This document shows positions 29,922-38,897 of a stretch of DNA of 64,000 nt, one piece after another. The stretch is from contig NZ_CP099489.1 of NCBI RefSeq assembly GCF_023923225.1, forward strand, positions 3,224,001-3,288,000, read 5' to 3'. Numbering within the stretch: the stretch's first letter is position 1; each line of letters opens with the position of its first letter. Made by a program: the position numbers and the translations under genes. The notes under the pieces are model-generated. The model saw only the letters and a program-made list of their open reading frames with translations. It did no database searches and was not told where the DNA came from. This DNA comes from Ornithinimicrobium faecis (GTDB taxonomy: Bacteria > Actinomycetota > Actinomycetes > Actinomycetales > Dermatophilaceae).

Positions 29922-31349
29922 TCAGGCCTTCTCGGCGGGCTCGACCTCAGTCGCGTCCTCGTCCTCGTCGGGCGAGTCGACGGAGTCAACACTGTCCACC
30001 GAGTCGGCGCTGTCGACCGAGTCCTCGGAGTCGGCGCTGTCCACGGAGTCCCCGGAGTCGGCCGCAGCGGCCTCGTCCTCGTCACCGGTCTCGATCTCGT
30101 TGAGGTCGACGACGTTGCCGTCGGTGTCCTTGACGGTCACGCTCTCGAGCACAGAGGCCAGGGCCTTGCGGCGGCCGACCTCGGCCACCATGCCGGGGAC
30201 CTGGTTCTGGCTGTCGAGCTGCTGGGCGAACTCGTTGGGGTTCATGCCGTACTGCTGGGCGGCCATCACGAGATACTCGACGAGCTCGTTCTGCTCGACC
30301 TGCACCTCGTCACGCTCGACCAGCTTGTCCAGCAGCAGCTGGGTCTTGACGGCCTTCTGGGTGCTCTCGGTGACCTCGGCGCGGTGCACGTCGTCCTCGA
30401 GGCGGTTCTCGTTCTCCAGGTGGCTGTGCACCTCGGCCTCGACGACCGAGTCCGGCACGGGGATGTCGACGAGCTCGAGCATCTGCTCCAGGACCTTGTC
30501 GCGGGCCTGGACGCCCTGCTCGAACTTCGCGCCCTGCTCGGACTGCGCGCGCAGGTCCTCCATGAGCTCCTCGAACGTGTCGAACTCAGAGGCGAGCTGG
30601 GCGAACTCGTCGTCCTGCTCGGGCAGCTGACGCTCCTTGACGGTCTGCAGCACGAGGGTGATCTCGGCGTCCTGACCGGCCTTGTCGCCACCGGCCAGCG
30701 GCGCGGTGAACTCGACGGTCTCGCCGGCGGTGTGGCCGATGAGGGCCTCGTCCATGCCCGGGAGCATGGTGCCGGAGCCGATCTCGTAGGAGATGCCCTC
30801 GGCCGAGTCGATCTGCTCGCCGTCCAGGATCGCGCTGATGTCCACGGAGGTGAAGTCACCGTCCTGGGCGGCGCGGTCGACACCGACCAGCGTGCCGAAG
30901 CGGGCCAGCAGGTTGTCCAGGCGGGTCTGCACGTCGGCCTCGTCGACGGCGACCGGGTCGACCTCGACGTTGAGCGTGCTGAAGTCGGGCAGCTCGAACT
31001 CGGGGACGACGTCCACCTCGGCGTCGAACTTCAGCTGCTGGCCATCCTCCAGGGGCAGCTCGGTCATGTTGACCTCGGGCTGGCCCATCGGCTTGACCTC
31101 GTGCTCGGCCAGCGCCTGGGAGTAGTACTCCCCCAGGGCGTCGTTGACGGCCTCCTGCACGACGGCACCCCGGCCGAAGCGCTGGTCAATGATGCGGTTG
31201 GGCACCTTGCCGCGCCGGAAGCCCGGGATGTTGACCTGCTGGGCGATGGTCTTGTAGGCCGCATCCATCCGGGGCTGAAGCTCCTCGGAGGTGACCTCCA
31301 CAGTCAGCTTCACCCGGGTCGGGCTCAGGGTCTCGACGGCACTCTTCAC
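29922..31349 (-). CDS. tig: Trigger factor (ribosome-associated chaperone, PPIase)
   Basis: Binds nascent chains at the ribosome exit. From the GTG at 31349 the protein has 475 residues. The ribosome-docking loop is 'IPGFRRGKVPNRII', the PPIase domain covers about 150-240 ('DGDFTSVDISAILDG'), and the helical C-terminal domain follows. The last 45 residues are a Ser-Asp repeat tail (DSVDSADS-type units) ending in acidic residues, longer and more regular than in most homologues. The reading frame extends upstream across tRNA-Pro, so that extension is not coding. It normally sits next to clpP1; here about 5 kb separates them. Confidence 0.95.
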   Translation of the reverse strand: MKSAVETLSPTRVKLTVEVTSEELQPRMDAAYKTIAQQVNIPGFRRGKVPNRIIDQRFGRGAVVQEAVNDALGEYYSQALAEHEVKPMGQPEVNMTELPLEDGQQLKFDAEVDVVPEFELPDFSTLNVEVDPVAVDEADVQTRLDNLLARFGTLVGVDRAAQDGDFTSVDISAILDGEQIDSAEGISYEIGSGTMLPGMDEALIGHTAGETVEFTAPLAGGDKAGQDAEITLVLQTVKERQLPEQDDEFAQLASEFDTFEELMEDLRAQSEQGAKFEQGVQARDKVLEQMLELVDIPVPDSVVEAEVHSHLENENRLEDDVHRAEVTESTQKAVKTQLLLDKLVERDEVQVEQNELVEYLVMAAQQYGMNPNEFAQQLDSQNQVPGMVAEVGRRKALASVLESVTVKDTDGNVVDLNEIETGDEDEAAAADSGDSVDSADSEDSVDSADSVDSVDSVDSPDEDEDATEVEPAEKA

Positions 31350-31503
31350 TGTTGCGGCACTCCAGAATCTGGTCGTTGACGTTCGGGATCCACGGATGGT
31401 CCACCGGACCGCACGTGCGTGACCGGTTGACCCGGCACACTCCTGACGGTCGGCGCCGGCAACAGGGCAGCCGGACAACCATAGATCGCCCCATGGTAAT
31501 GGG

Positions 31504-31577
31504 TCGGGGTAGCCGGATTCGAACCGGCGGCCTTCCGCTCCCAAAGCGGACGCGCTACCAAGCTGCGCCATACCCCG
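31504..31577 (-). tRNA. tRNA-Pro (anticodon TGG)
   Basis: A full cloverleaf on the minus strand: the acceptor CGGGGTA pairs with TACCCCG, the anticodon arm is TCCGC / loop TTTGGGA / GCGGA, and the T-loop is TTCGAAT. The anticodon TGG reads proline codons. The discriminator is A; CCA is not encoded. It lies just upstream of tig. Confidence 0.95.
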
Positions 31578-31668
31578 TGCACACCCCACGTCTGAGCCGT
31601 TTCGCAACTCAGCGGGGATGGGCAGTACAGTAGTCCCTCGTTGGCTGAATCCCACACACGGCCAGCAC

Positions 31669-31742
31669 GCGGGTGTAGCTCAATGGTAGAGCCCCAGTTT
31701 TCCAAACTGGCCACGCGAGTTCGATTCTCGTCACCCGCTCCA
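31669..31742 (+). tRNA. tRNA-Gly (anticodon TCC) with encoded CCA
   Basis: The acceptor GCGGGTG pairs with CACCCGC. The D-arm is AGCTCAATGGTAGAGC, the anticodon arm CCAGT / loop TTTCCAA / ACTGG, and the T-loop TTCGATT. The anticodon TCC gives glycine. The discriminator T is followed directly by CCA at 31740-31742, so the 3' end is encoded. Confidence 0.95.
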
Positions 31743-31799
31743 CCACGGCGTATGCCGTCACGCACCACTCCCGCGTCCGCCGGTCGGCGGACGCCCGGG

Positions 31800-32333
31800 T
31801 CAGGCGACCAGCAGCAGCGACAGCGCCGCAGTGTCGGCGTCGCCCAGGGGATCCACTCCCGACCTGCTGGCCATCCGGGTGACGGTGCCATCGCGGTCCG
31901 CCTCGGCCCACGCGGCGCGGTGATCCAGCCCGAGGTCGGGGACACCGGGCAGCAGGATGCAGCCGGAGGCCGTCTCATAGGAGGAGACCGAGCTGACGGT
32001 GCTGCTGGGCGGGTGCAGGACGGCCAGACCGGGCGGGGTGCTGTCGGCGAACTGGCCGGGCACGAGCGGGTGATCCCCGAGCAGCTGCCCCTCGGCGTGA
32101 ACCAGCCCGATGGCCCCGGGCGGGCCACCCTCGGGCACCTGCTCCACGACCCGGAAGACGGTGCTGCCCTGCGGGAGCATCCCCGGCATGGCGGCCATCT
32201 GCACGGCCAGGACCAGGAACTGGGCCCACTCGACCGGGTCCTCGGGCCACCGGCGCAGCAACAGGAAACCCGAGAGGTAGCCGCCGTCGTGCACTGGCGC
32301 AACCTCGACCGGTGGGAGCTGACGGTGCGTCAT
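31800..32333 (-). CDS. Hypothetical protein
   Basis: A 177-residue soluble protein I do not recognise. It starts 'MTHRQLPPVEVAPVHDGG' with a perfect AGGAGG 8 nt upstream of the ATG at 32333, so it is very probably expressed. It has alternating hydrophobic strands and a Pro/Ser-rich loop near residues 115-125 and no membrane segment. It is convergent with tRNA-Gly and divergent from the SIMPL-domain gene. Confidence 0.7.
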   Translation of the reverse strand: MTHRQLPPVEVAPVHDGGYLSGFLLLRRWPEDPVEWAQFLVLAVQMAAMPGMLPQGSTVFRVVEQVPEGGPPGAIGLVHAEGQLLGDHPLVPGQFADSTPPGLAVLHPPSSTVSSVSSYETASGCILLPGVPDLGLDHRAAWAEADRDGTVTRMASRSGVDPLGDADTAALSLLLVA

Positions 32334-32419
32334 GGCCGACCTCCTGCCCGTGCCCGGGCGGGCACCCTGTCTTCCCCAGAGTGCCACGTCAGCACCGGTT
32401 TCGGGCGTAGCATCGCGCC

Positions 32420-33043
32420 ATGACGGACACGATCGAGGTCACCGGCAGCGGACAGTCCAGCGGAGTCCCCGACCTGGTGGTGCTCGAGCTGCGGATCCAG
32501 GCCGAGCGCGACACGGTGGCCGACAGCCTGCGGGCCGTCTCTGAGGGCGTGCGCGCCGTCGTGGAGCGGACGGCCACCTATCGCTCCTCCCCCGTGCCAC
32601 CACCTCGCACCCAGGGGCTGAGCCTGCACACCCGGCATGACCGCGAGGGCCGCGGCGTCATCGGCTACACCGCCTCCCAGCAGCTGCGGCTGTCACTGCC
32701 CGGCACGGACCTGGCGGGTGAGGTGGTCACCGCGCTGTCGGAGGCCGCCGGGGACACCCTCGGCATCGACGGGCTCTCGCTGTCAGTGTCCGATCCCGCT
32801 GAGCTGCAACGCGCTGCCCGCGAGGCCGCGTTTGCCGACGCTCGCGAGCGCGCCGAGCAGTTTGCCGCCCTCGCCGGCCGCGAGCTCGGCACCGTGCGCG
32901 GAGTGCGGGACCAGCCCGGAGACGGCGGTGGGCCGAGCCCGAAGCTCGCCCGCGCCGCCGCCTTCGACAGCGGCTCGATGCCGATCGAGGCCGGCGAGCA
33001 CACGGTGACTGCCACGGTCCACGTCATCTGGGAACTGGTCTGA
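32420..33043 (+). CDS. SIMPL domain (DUF541) protein
   Basis: A 207-residue protein with the SIMPL/DUF541 pattern: 'TIEVTGSGQSSGVPDLVVLELRIQAE' at the N-terminus, 'GYTASQQLRLSL' in the middle, and 'AAREAAFADARERAEQFAALAGRELG' with its conserved Ala/Arg helix. Members bind proteins or polysaccharide at the cell surface, but this copy has no signal peptide and is predicted to be cytoplasmic. TAGCAT lies 6 nt before the ATG (leaderless spacing). Confidence 0.88.
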   Translation: MTDTIEVTGSGQSSGVPDLVVLELRIQAERDTVADSLRAVSEGVRAVVERTATYRSSPVPPPRTQGLSLHTRHDREGRGVIGYTASQQLRLSLPGTDLAGEVVTALSEAAGDTLGIDGLSLSVSDPAELQRAAREAAFADARERAEQFAALAGRELGTVRGVRDQPGDGGGPSPKLARAAAFDSGSMPIEAGEHTVTATVHVIWELV

Positions 33044-33263
33044 GCGACCCATGCAGTGCACCCGAACCGGCAACGTGACGCTGTCCGCCAGAGTGCAGGG
33101 CGCTGACCTGCGCTGATGCAGATGCCCGCGCGACGTCACCTGTTTGAATGCACGACCGAGCCATCCCGCGGGGCCAGCAGATCGGCACCGAGCGGCTCCA
33201 TCAGCTCGCGGGTGAACCGCAGGTGCCGCACCCGCCCATGCTGCACCCCGGCATGATGGACCC

Positions 33264-34448
33264 ATGATCGGACACGAGACCTTCCTGCTCGATGCCGTGC
33301 GCACGCCCTTCGGGAAACTGCGGGGCGGACTCTCGCACGTGCGCACCGACGACCTGGGCGCGGTCCCGATCCGCGAGTTGCTGGCACGGCACCCCGGTCT
33401 CGACCCTGCGACGATCGAGGACGTCATCTATGGCAACACCAATGGCGCCGGCGAGGAGAACCGCAATGTCGCCCGGATGGCGGCGCTGCTGGCTGGCCTG
33501 CCGGTGACCGTGCCCGGTGCGACCGTGAACCGGTTGTGCGCCTCGGGGTCGGAGGCGCTGGTGCAGGCCTCGCGCGCCGTCGCGGTCGGGGACGCACGCC
33601 TGATGATCGCCGGTGGCGTGGAGGGGATGAGCCGCGCGCCCTATGTCCTGCCCAAACCCGATGAGGCCCTCCCCCGGCGGATGGAGCTGCACCAGACGAC
33701 GGTGGGGTGGCGGATGGTCAACCCGGCCTTCCCGGACGAGTGGACGATGTCGCTGGGGGCCAGCGCGCAGGCGGTCGCGCAGGCTCGGGGCATCGGTCGG
33801 GACGAGCAGGATGCGTATGCCGCACGGTCCCACCAGCGGGTCCACGCCGCCTATGAGGCCGGTCACCACGACGGCTTCGTGGTGCCGCTGGAGGGCGTGG
33901 AGCGGGACGAGTCGCTGCGGCCCGGGTCGACGACGGAGACGCTGGGTGCGCTCCGACCGGCTTTCACGGCCGAGGGCGCGGTGACGGCCGGCAACTCCTC
34001 ACCGATCAACGATGGTGCCCTGGCGACGCTGATCGGCACGGTCGAGGTCGCCGACGAGCTGGGCATCGAGCCGATCGCCCGGATCGTGGGGTCGCGCACC
34101 GTCGCGCTCTCCCCCGAGCTGTTCGCGGTGGCTCCGGTGCCGGCCATCCAACAACTGCTCGAGCGGGAGGGGTTGGGCTTCGACGACATCGATCTGTGGG
34201 AGATCAACGAGGCGTTCGCGGCGATGGTCCTGTCGGTGCTGCACGACCTGCCACAGATCGACCGCGACAAGGTCAACGTCAACGGTGGCGCGATCGCGAT
34301 CGGTCACCCTCTCGGTGCCAGCGCTCCTCGGGTCGTCGTCGACCTGGCGCGCGAGCTGGCCCGTCGCGGTGGCGGACTGGGCGTGGCCGCAGCGTGCATC
34401 GGCGTCGGTCAGGGCACGGCCGTGCTGATCGAGGTGCCCCGTGGTTGA
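33264..34448 (+). CDS. Acetyl-CoA C-acyltransferase (thiolase)
   Basis: A 394-residue degradative-type thiolase that cleaves 3-oxoacyl-CoA with CoA. Active-site residues: C92 ('NRLCASGSEAL'), H348 ('IGHPLGASAPR') and C378 ('CIGVGQG'). 'DDIDLWEINEAFA' is also standard. 'YGNTNGAGEENRNVARMA' resembles 3-oxoadipyl-CoA thiolases (PcaF/PaaJ), which would suit the aromatic-acid locus downstream, but no beta-ketoadipate enzymes are present. CATGAT lies 6 nt before the ATG (leaderless spacing). The next gene begins at or just after its end. Confidence 0.9.
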   Translation: MIGHETFLLDAVRTPFGKLRGGLSHVRTDDLGAVPIRELLARHPGLDPATIEDVIYGNTNGAGEENRNVARMAALLAGLPVTVPGATVNRLCASGSEALVQASRAVAVGDARLMIAGGVEGMSRAPYVLPKPDEALPRRMELHQTTVGWRMVNPAFPDEWTMSLGASAQAVAQARGIGRDEQDAYAARSHQRVHAAYEAGHHDGFVVPLEGVERDESLRPGSTTETLGALRPAFTAEGAVTAGNSSPINDGALATLIGTVEVADELGIEPIARIVGSRTVALSPELFAVAPVPAIQQLLEREGLGFDDIDLWEINEAFAAMVLSVLHDLPQIDRDKVNVNGGAIAIGHPLGASAPRVVVDLARELARRGGGLGVAAACIGVGQGTAVLIEVPRG

Positions 34449-34485
34449 GCGGCCGGTGGGTGAGGTGCCCGTGGGTGAGGCACTG

Positions 34486-35418
34486 ATGGCGCAGCGCTGG
34501 ATCGCCACTCGTCCCGGTGGCCTCGAGGTCTTCGAGCTAATGGATCATGAGGTGCCACCGCCGGGCCCCGGGGAGGTGACCGTGCAGGTGCGCGCCGCGG
34601 GGATGAACCCGGCCGACCACAAGCACGTCGCCACCGGTGCCACGGACGACTTCCCCAAGCCCGTGGGCTACGAGGTGGCCGGCGTGCTGACCGCCCTCGG
34701 CCCGGGCACCGAGATCGCCTCAGGGGGTGGCGGCGTCGGTGATGAGGTGCTGGCCTTCCGGGTGCGGGGTGGCTGGACCACGGCGATGAACGTCCCCGCG
34801 CGGGACGTGTTCGCCAAGCCTGCGTCGGTCTCCTTCGAGGCGGCCGCCAACCTGCTGCTGGCCGGCACGACCGCGTCCGAGATGCTGCACGTCACCGGCG
34901 CCGCCGAGGGCGAGACGATCCTGGTCCACGGCGCCTCTGGGGCGGTCGGGGTCAGTCTGCTCCAGCAGGCCGCGCTGCGGGGTGTGCGGGTGATCGGCAC
35001 GGCCAGCGAGCGGCGTTTCGAGGAGGTGCGCCGCTTCGGTGGCGAGCCCGTCGCCTATGGCGACGGGTTGCAGGAGCGGGTGCGGGAGCTGGCTGGTGAG
35101 GGTGTCGCCGCTGCGCTCGACTGCGTCGGCACCGACGAGGCCGTCGACGTCTCGCTGGCCCTGGTGGCCGACCGCGACCGGATCGTCACCATCGCCGCTC
35201 GGCATCGGGCCGCAGCCGACGGCATCCGCGCGATCGCCGGGGCCTTCCCGCAGAGCGCGGCCTTCCGTGACGGGGTGCGCGCCGGACTCATCGAGCTCGC
35301 GGGGCGCGGACTCCTCGAGGTGCCGGTGGCCCGGACCTATCCGCTCGAGGCTGCCATCGAGGCTGCCGAGTTCCTGGGTGGCCAGCACCCGGGCGGCAAG
35401 CTCGCGCTCATCCCCTGA
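34486..35418 (+). CDS. Zinc-independent NADP-dependent oxidoreductase (MDR/quinone reductase family)
   Basis: A 310-residue medium-chain dehydrogenase without structural or catalytic zinc ligands. The N-terminal GroES-like fold contains 'VRAAGMNPADHK', and the Rossmann segment is 'ILVHGASGAVGVSLLQQAA'. The family reduces quinones or conjugated enones with NADPH. A GTG at 34441 inside the thiolase end is an alternative start that would add 15 residues; the ATG at 34486 matches the fold better. It probably forms an operon with the thiolase. Confidence 0.85.
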   Translation: MAQRWIATRPGGLEVFELMDHEVPPPGPGEVTVQVRAAGMNPADHKHVATGATDDFPKPVGYEVAGVLTALGPGTEIASGGGGVGDEVLAFRVRGGWTTAMNVPARDVFAKPASVSFEAAANLLLAGTTASEMLHVTGAAEGETILVHGASGAVGVSLLQQAALRGVRVIGTASERRFEEVRRFGGEPVAYGDGLQERVRELAGEGVAAALDCVGTDEAVDVSLALVADRDRIVTIAARHRAAADGIRAIAGAFPQSAAFRDGVRAGLIELAGRGLLEVPVARTYPLEAAIEAAEFLGGQHPGGKLALIP

Positions 35419-35467
35419 TGGGGTGAGCGCTGGGGGTGTGAGCGCTGGGGGGTGTGAGCCCTGAGCG

Positions 35468-35689
35468 CTAGAGGAGCTCGAGTCGGTGGAACGGGCTGAC
35501 GATGCGGCGGGTGCAGTCTCCGAAGTCCACGGACACGGCAGCGCTCTCCAGCCCAATGACCCGTCCGAGGCCGTAGGTCTGGTGCGACACCCGGTCATCG
35601 AGGTCGAAAGACTCGATCTCCGGCTCGATCTTTGGCTTGAAGGGACTGCTGGCAAGGTGGCTCCGCTGAGCACTGGAACGAGAGGTCAT
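35468..35689 (-). CDS. Small protein with a UvrD/PcrA C-terminal Tudor-like domain
   Basis: A 73-residue protein. After a basic, Ser-rich N-terminus, residues 30-73 ('DRVSHQTYGLGRVIGLESAA...') resemble the Tudor-like domain at the C-terminus of the helicases PcrA/UvrD, which contacts RNA polymerase. A free-standing copy may bind the polymerase or a repair factor (inference). GGGGGTG precedes the ATG at 35689. The gap to the convergent dehydrogenase gene holds a 15-bp tandem repeat (two copies plus a degraded third, 35423-35469). Confidence 0.7.
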   Translation of the reverse strand: MTSRSSAQRSHLASSPFKPKIEPEIESFDLDDRVSHQTYGLGRVIGLESAAVSVDFGDCTRRIVSPFHRLELL

Positions 35690-35748
35690 CACACCCCCAG
35701 TATGCCCCTCGTGCGTTCCGGCCCGGTCTGAGCGGCTCATCCGTCAGC

Positions 35749-37284
35749 TCAGAACTCCGCAGACGGTCGCCAGCTGCCGAGCTCATCACGCAGCACCGTG
35801 ACCACCTCGCCGAGCGTGGCGTAGGCCTTGATTGCCTCGATCGTCGCGGGCATGACCGACCGCTGTGCCGCGACGTCCTCAGCGAGCCGGGACAGGGCAG
35901 CGTCAACAGCCCCCTGGTCGCGGGTCTCGCGCAGCGACCGCACCGAGTCTGCCTGCGCTGCTTCGGTGCCCGGGTCGATCGAGAAGACCTCCAGCGGCTC
36001 GGTGTCGGCCGGGAAACGGTTGACGCCGACCACGACCCGCTCTCCCGACTCGACCGCTTGCGAGTGCCGATAGGCCGCCTCCGCGAGATCGCGGGCGAAG
36101 CGTCCGGAGTTGATCGCCTCCAGGGCGCCACCGCGCTCCTCGATGTCCTCCATCAGGGACCAGATGGAGGACTCGAGCTCGTCGGTCAGCTGCTCCACGG
36201 CATACGACCCGGCAAACGGGTCCAGAGTCTGCGTGAGCCCGGTCTCGAAGGCGACCACCTGCTGGGTCCGCAGCGCGAGTGTCGCGGCCGATGCCGTCGG
36301 GACGCCCAGGGCCTCGTCATAGGCCGAGACGTGCATCGTCTGCACCCCGGCCAGGGCCGCGACGGTCGCCTCGACGGAGGTGCGCACCATGTTGTTCATC
36401 GGCTGCTGCGCGGTCAGCGTGGAGCCGGCCGTGAACGCAAAGATCCGCAACTGCTGGCTGCGCGGGTCTTTGGCGCCGTAGGTCTCCTTGAGCAGCTTGG
36501 CCCAGACCCGGCGGGCGGCGCGGAACTTGGCGACCTCGGGGAGCACGTCGGTGGTGATGGCCAGGAAGGTGAACAGCGTCGGTGCGACCTGGTCGACGTC
36601 GACGCCGCGCCGGACGCACTCGTTGAGATAGGCCCGGGCGTTGGCAAAGGTGAACGCAATCTCTTGCGTCGCAGACGATCCCGACTCGCGGATGTGATAG
36701 CCGCTCATCGCGAGTGGGGTCCAGCGCGGCGTCTCCCGGGCCACGTGCTCGATGCAGTCCACCGCCAGCCGCAGGGACGCCTCCGGCGGGAAGATCTGGG
36801 TGCCGCGCGCGATGAACTCCTTGAGCACGTCGTTCTGGATGAACATGCCGAACTCGTTGGGGTGCACGCCCCGCTTCTCGGCGAGCGCGATGAACAGGGC
36901 CGCCCAGAGATAGCCGATGGAGTTGGCCGTGGTGCGCACCTGGGAGAGCTCCTCCAGTGGGATGCCGTCCATCAGCACCTCGATGTCGGCCAGGGAGTCG
37001 ATCGCCACGCCGACCCGGCCGACCTCGCCGACCGCACGCGGGTCGTCGGAGTCGATGCCCATCTGGCTGGGCAGGTCCAGGGCGACCGAGAAGCCGGTCA
37101 CGCCGGCGTCCAGCAGGGACCGGAACCGCTCGTTGGACTCCTTGGCCGTGCCGAAGCCGGCATACTGCCCCATGATCCAGACCTTGGGCTCGGCGCTGAC
37201 CCCGCGCGTGAAGGGATAGTCCCCCGGGTGCTCGGCCTCCGCCGGGGCATAGTCCGTGCGCAGTTCCGGGTCCTGCCACATCAT
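35749..37284 (-). CDS. Acyl-CoA mutase large subunit (methylmalonyl-/isobutyryl-CoA mutase family)
   Basis: A 511-residue TIM-barrel catalytic domain of the adenosylcobalamin-dependent acyl-CoA mutases. It has 'QYAGFGTAKESNERFRSLL', 'SGYHIRESGSSATQEIAF', 'LTAQQPMNNMVRTSVEA' and 'TQTLDPFAGSYAVEQLTDELE'. The C-terminal B12-binding domain of one-chain methylmalonyl-CoA mutase is absent, so a separate small subunit is required; none is encoded in the window. The Tyr in 'QYAGF' is shared with methylmalonyl-CoA mutase, while isobutyryl-CoA mutases have Phe. AGGAGG precedes the ATG. It ends the minus-strand operon that begins with the fused monooxygenase. Confidence 0.88.
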   Translation of the reverse strand: MMWQDPELRTDYAPAEAEHPGDYPFTRGVSAEPKVWIMGQYAGFGTAKESNERFRSLLDAGVTGFSVALDLPSQMGIDSDDPRAVGEVGRVGVAIDSLADIEVLMDGIPLEELSQVRTTANSIGYLWAALFIALAEKRGVHPNEFGMFIQNDVLKEFIARGTQIFPPEASLRLAVDCIEHVARETPRWTPLAMSGYHIRESGSSATQEIAFTFANARAYLNECVRRGVDVDQVAPTLFTFLAITTDVLPEVAKFRAARRVWAKLLKETYGAKDPRSQQLRIFAFTAGSTLTAQQPMNNMVRTSVEATVAALAGVQTMHVSAYDEALGVPTASAATLALRTQQVVAFETGLTQTLDPFAGSYAVEQLTDELESSIWSLMEDIEERGGALEAINSGRFARDLAEAAYRHSQAVESGERVVVGVNRFPADTEPLEVFSIDPGTEAAQADSVRSLRETRDQGAVDAALSRLAEDVAAQRSVMPATIEAIKAYATLGEVVTVLRDELGSWRPSAEF

Positions 37285-37354
37285 CGGGCCCTCCTGATGA
37301 GTTCCGCGGACCGCTCCGGGCCTCGCAAGCTCGTGTCCTCGCGGGTCCTGTCGC

Positions 37355-38893
37355 TCATCGGTGCTCCTCCTCGAGCTGGGCGCGCAGCACCTTCTTGGCG
37401 ATCTTGCCGGTGGAGTTGAGCGGGAGCTCCTCGACCACGCGCACCTCCTTGGGTTTCTTGTATGCCGCCAGGCGGCTCGCGCAGTGCTCGCGAACCGCGT
37501 CCGTGCTCACCTCGGAGCCGGCCCGCGTGGTCACCAGGGCCACGACGCGCTGGCCCCAGTCGGGGTCTTTCACGCCGAGGACGGCGACCTCGTCGATCCC
37601 GGGCACCTCGGCGATGACTTCCTCGACCTCACGGGGATAGATGTTGTAGCCCCCGGAGATGATCATGTCGCCCTTGCGGTCGACCAGCCACAGGTGCCCG
37701 TCCTCGGACAACCTGCCCAGGTCACCGGTGTGCAGCCAGCCGTCGACGACCGCCTTGGACAGGTCGGTGCGCTCGGCGGCGTTGTAATAGCTCGCCATGA
37801 CGTGGTCGCCACGGGTGATGACCTCGCCGACCTCGCCGGGGGCCACGCGTCGACCGTCCTCGTCCACGACGGCCAGCTCCACCCCGAGGGCCGGTCGTCC
37901 GGCGCTGGTGAGCAGCTCGGGCTCCCCCGCCAGCCCGCGGGCGTGGTCGGCGGCATCGAGGACGGTGACCGGCGGGATGGCCTCGACGAGCCCGTAGTAC
38001 TGCACCAGGTGCGGCGTCAGCTCGTCGTGGGCGCGGCGCATCTGCTCCGGTGGCATCGGGGCGCCGGCATAGCCGAGCATCTTCAGCCCGGCCAGGTCCT
38101 CGCGGGTGGCCCCGGCGCTGAGCAACCGGGCCACCATCGTCGGCACGAGCGCCGTGTGGGTCGCACCGCGCTCACCGACGGCCTCCAGGAAGGTCTGCGG
38201 GTCCCAGCTCGGAAGCACGATCTGGCGTGCTCCGGCGACCAGGAAGGGCAGCACGAAGAGCCCCGAGGTGTGCGTGACCGGCCCGGCGTGCACATAGCAG
38301 TCGTCGGGGCCGGGCAGCCCGCCCAGCACGTCGAAGGTCATGTTGACCACCGAGGACACCCAGTTGCGGTGGGTGCGCTGGGCGCCCTTGGGGTGCCCGG
38401 TGGTGCCCGAGGAGTAGTGCAGCCCGCACAGGTCGTCGGGGTCGCGGGACGGCAGGACGGTGCTCTGCGCCTGCTCGGCGAGCTGGTCGAGGGAGGTCTC
38501 GGGGCCGTCGCCGACCACCACGACGTGCTCGACCTGACCGCGGACCGCGGCGATGCCGTCGGCGAACTGCTCGTGATAGATCAGACCGCGGGCCCTGCAG
38601 TCGGTCGCGATCCGCTCCCAGTCGCTGGGGTGCAGCCGATAGTTCAGGGCGACGCGCACGAGCCCGGCGGCGCGGATGGCCAGGTCGGTCTCGACGTATG
38701 CCGTGCTGTTGCTCTGCAGGTCAAGGACCCGGTCGCCGGGGCGCAGGCCGAGCGCGAGCAGTCCCGAGGCGAGCCGGGTGACGCGGTCAGCCAACTCGGC
38801 GAAGGTGCGCCGGTCGCCGGCGTCCGTCCCCTCCACGGCGATGCGGTCGCCGAAGCGGTGGCCGGCTCGGGTGACGAGCGTGCCGATGTCCAT
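37355..38893 (-). CDS. AMP-dependent acyl-CoA synthetase (long/medium-chain or aryl type)
   Basis: A 512-residue ANL-superfamily ligase that makes acyl-CoA from acid, ATP and CoA. The P-loop is 'LHYSSGTTGHPKG', A5 is 'QYYGLVEA', A7 'WLHTGDLGRLSEDG', and A10 contains the catalytic lysine in 'PLNSTGKIAKK'. 'DRKGDMIISGGYNIYP' is the hinge. The substrate is unknown; placement between the ADP-forming ligase and the mutase suggests an acid from the same catabolic route. GAAGGAGA before the ATG at 38893 fixes the start; it begins 4 nt after the upstream gene. Confidence 0.9.
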   Translation of the reverse strand: MDIGTLVTRAGHRFGDRIAVEGTDAGDRRTFAELADRVTRLASGLLALGLRPGDRVLDLQSNSTAYVETDLAIRAAGLVRVALNYRLHPSDWERIATDCRARGLIYHEQFADGIAAVRGQVEHVVVVGDGPETSLDQLAEQAQSTVLPSRDPDDLCGLHYSSGTTGHPKGAQRTHRNWVSSVVNMTFDVLGGLPGPDDCYVHAGPVTHTSGLFVLPFLVAGARQIVLPSWDPQTFLEAVGERGATHTALVPTMVARLLSAGATREDLAGLKMLGYAGAPMPPEQMRRAHDELTPHLVQYYGLVEAIPPVTVLDAADHARGLAGEPELLTSAGRPALGVELAVVDEDGRRVAPGEVGEVITRGDHVMASYYNAAERTDLSKAVVDGWLHTGDLGRLSEDGHLWLVDRKGDMIISGGYNIYPREVEEVIAEVPGIDEVAVLGVKDPDWGQRVVALVTTRAGSEVSTDAVREHCASRLAAYKKPKEVRVVEELPLNSTGKIAKKVLRAQLEEEHR

Positions 38894-38897
38894 CTGG

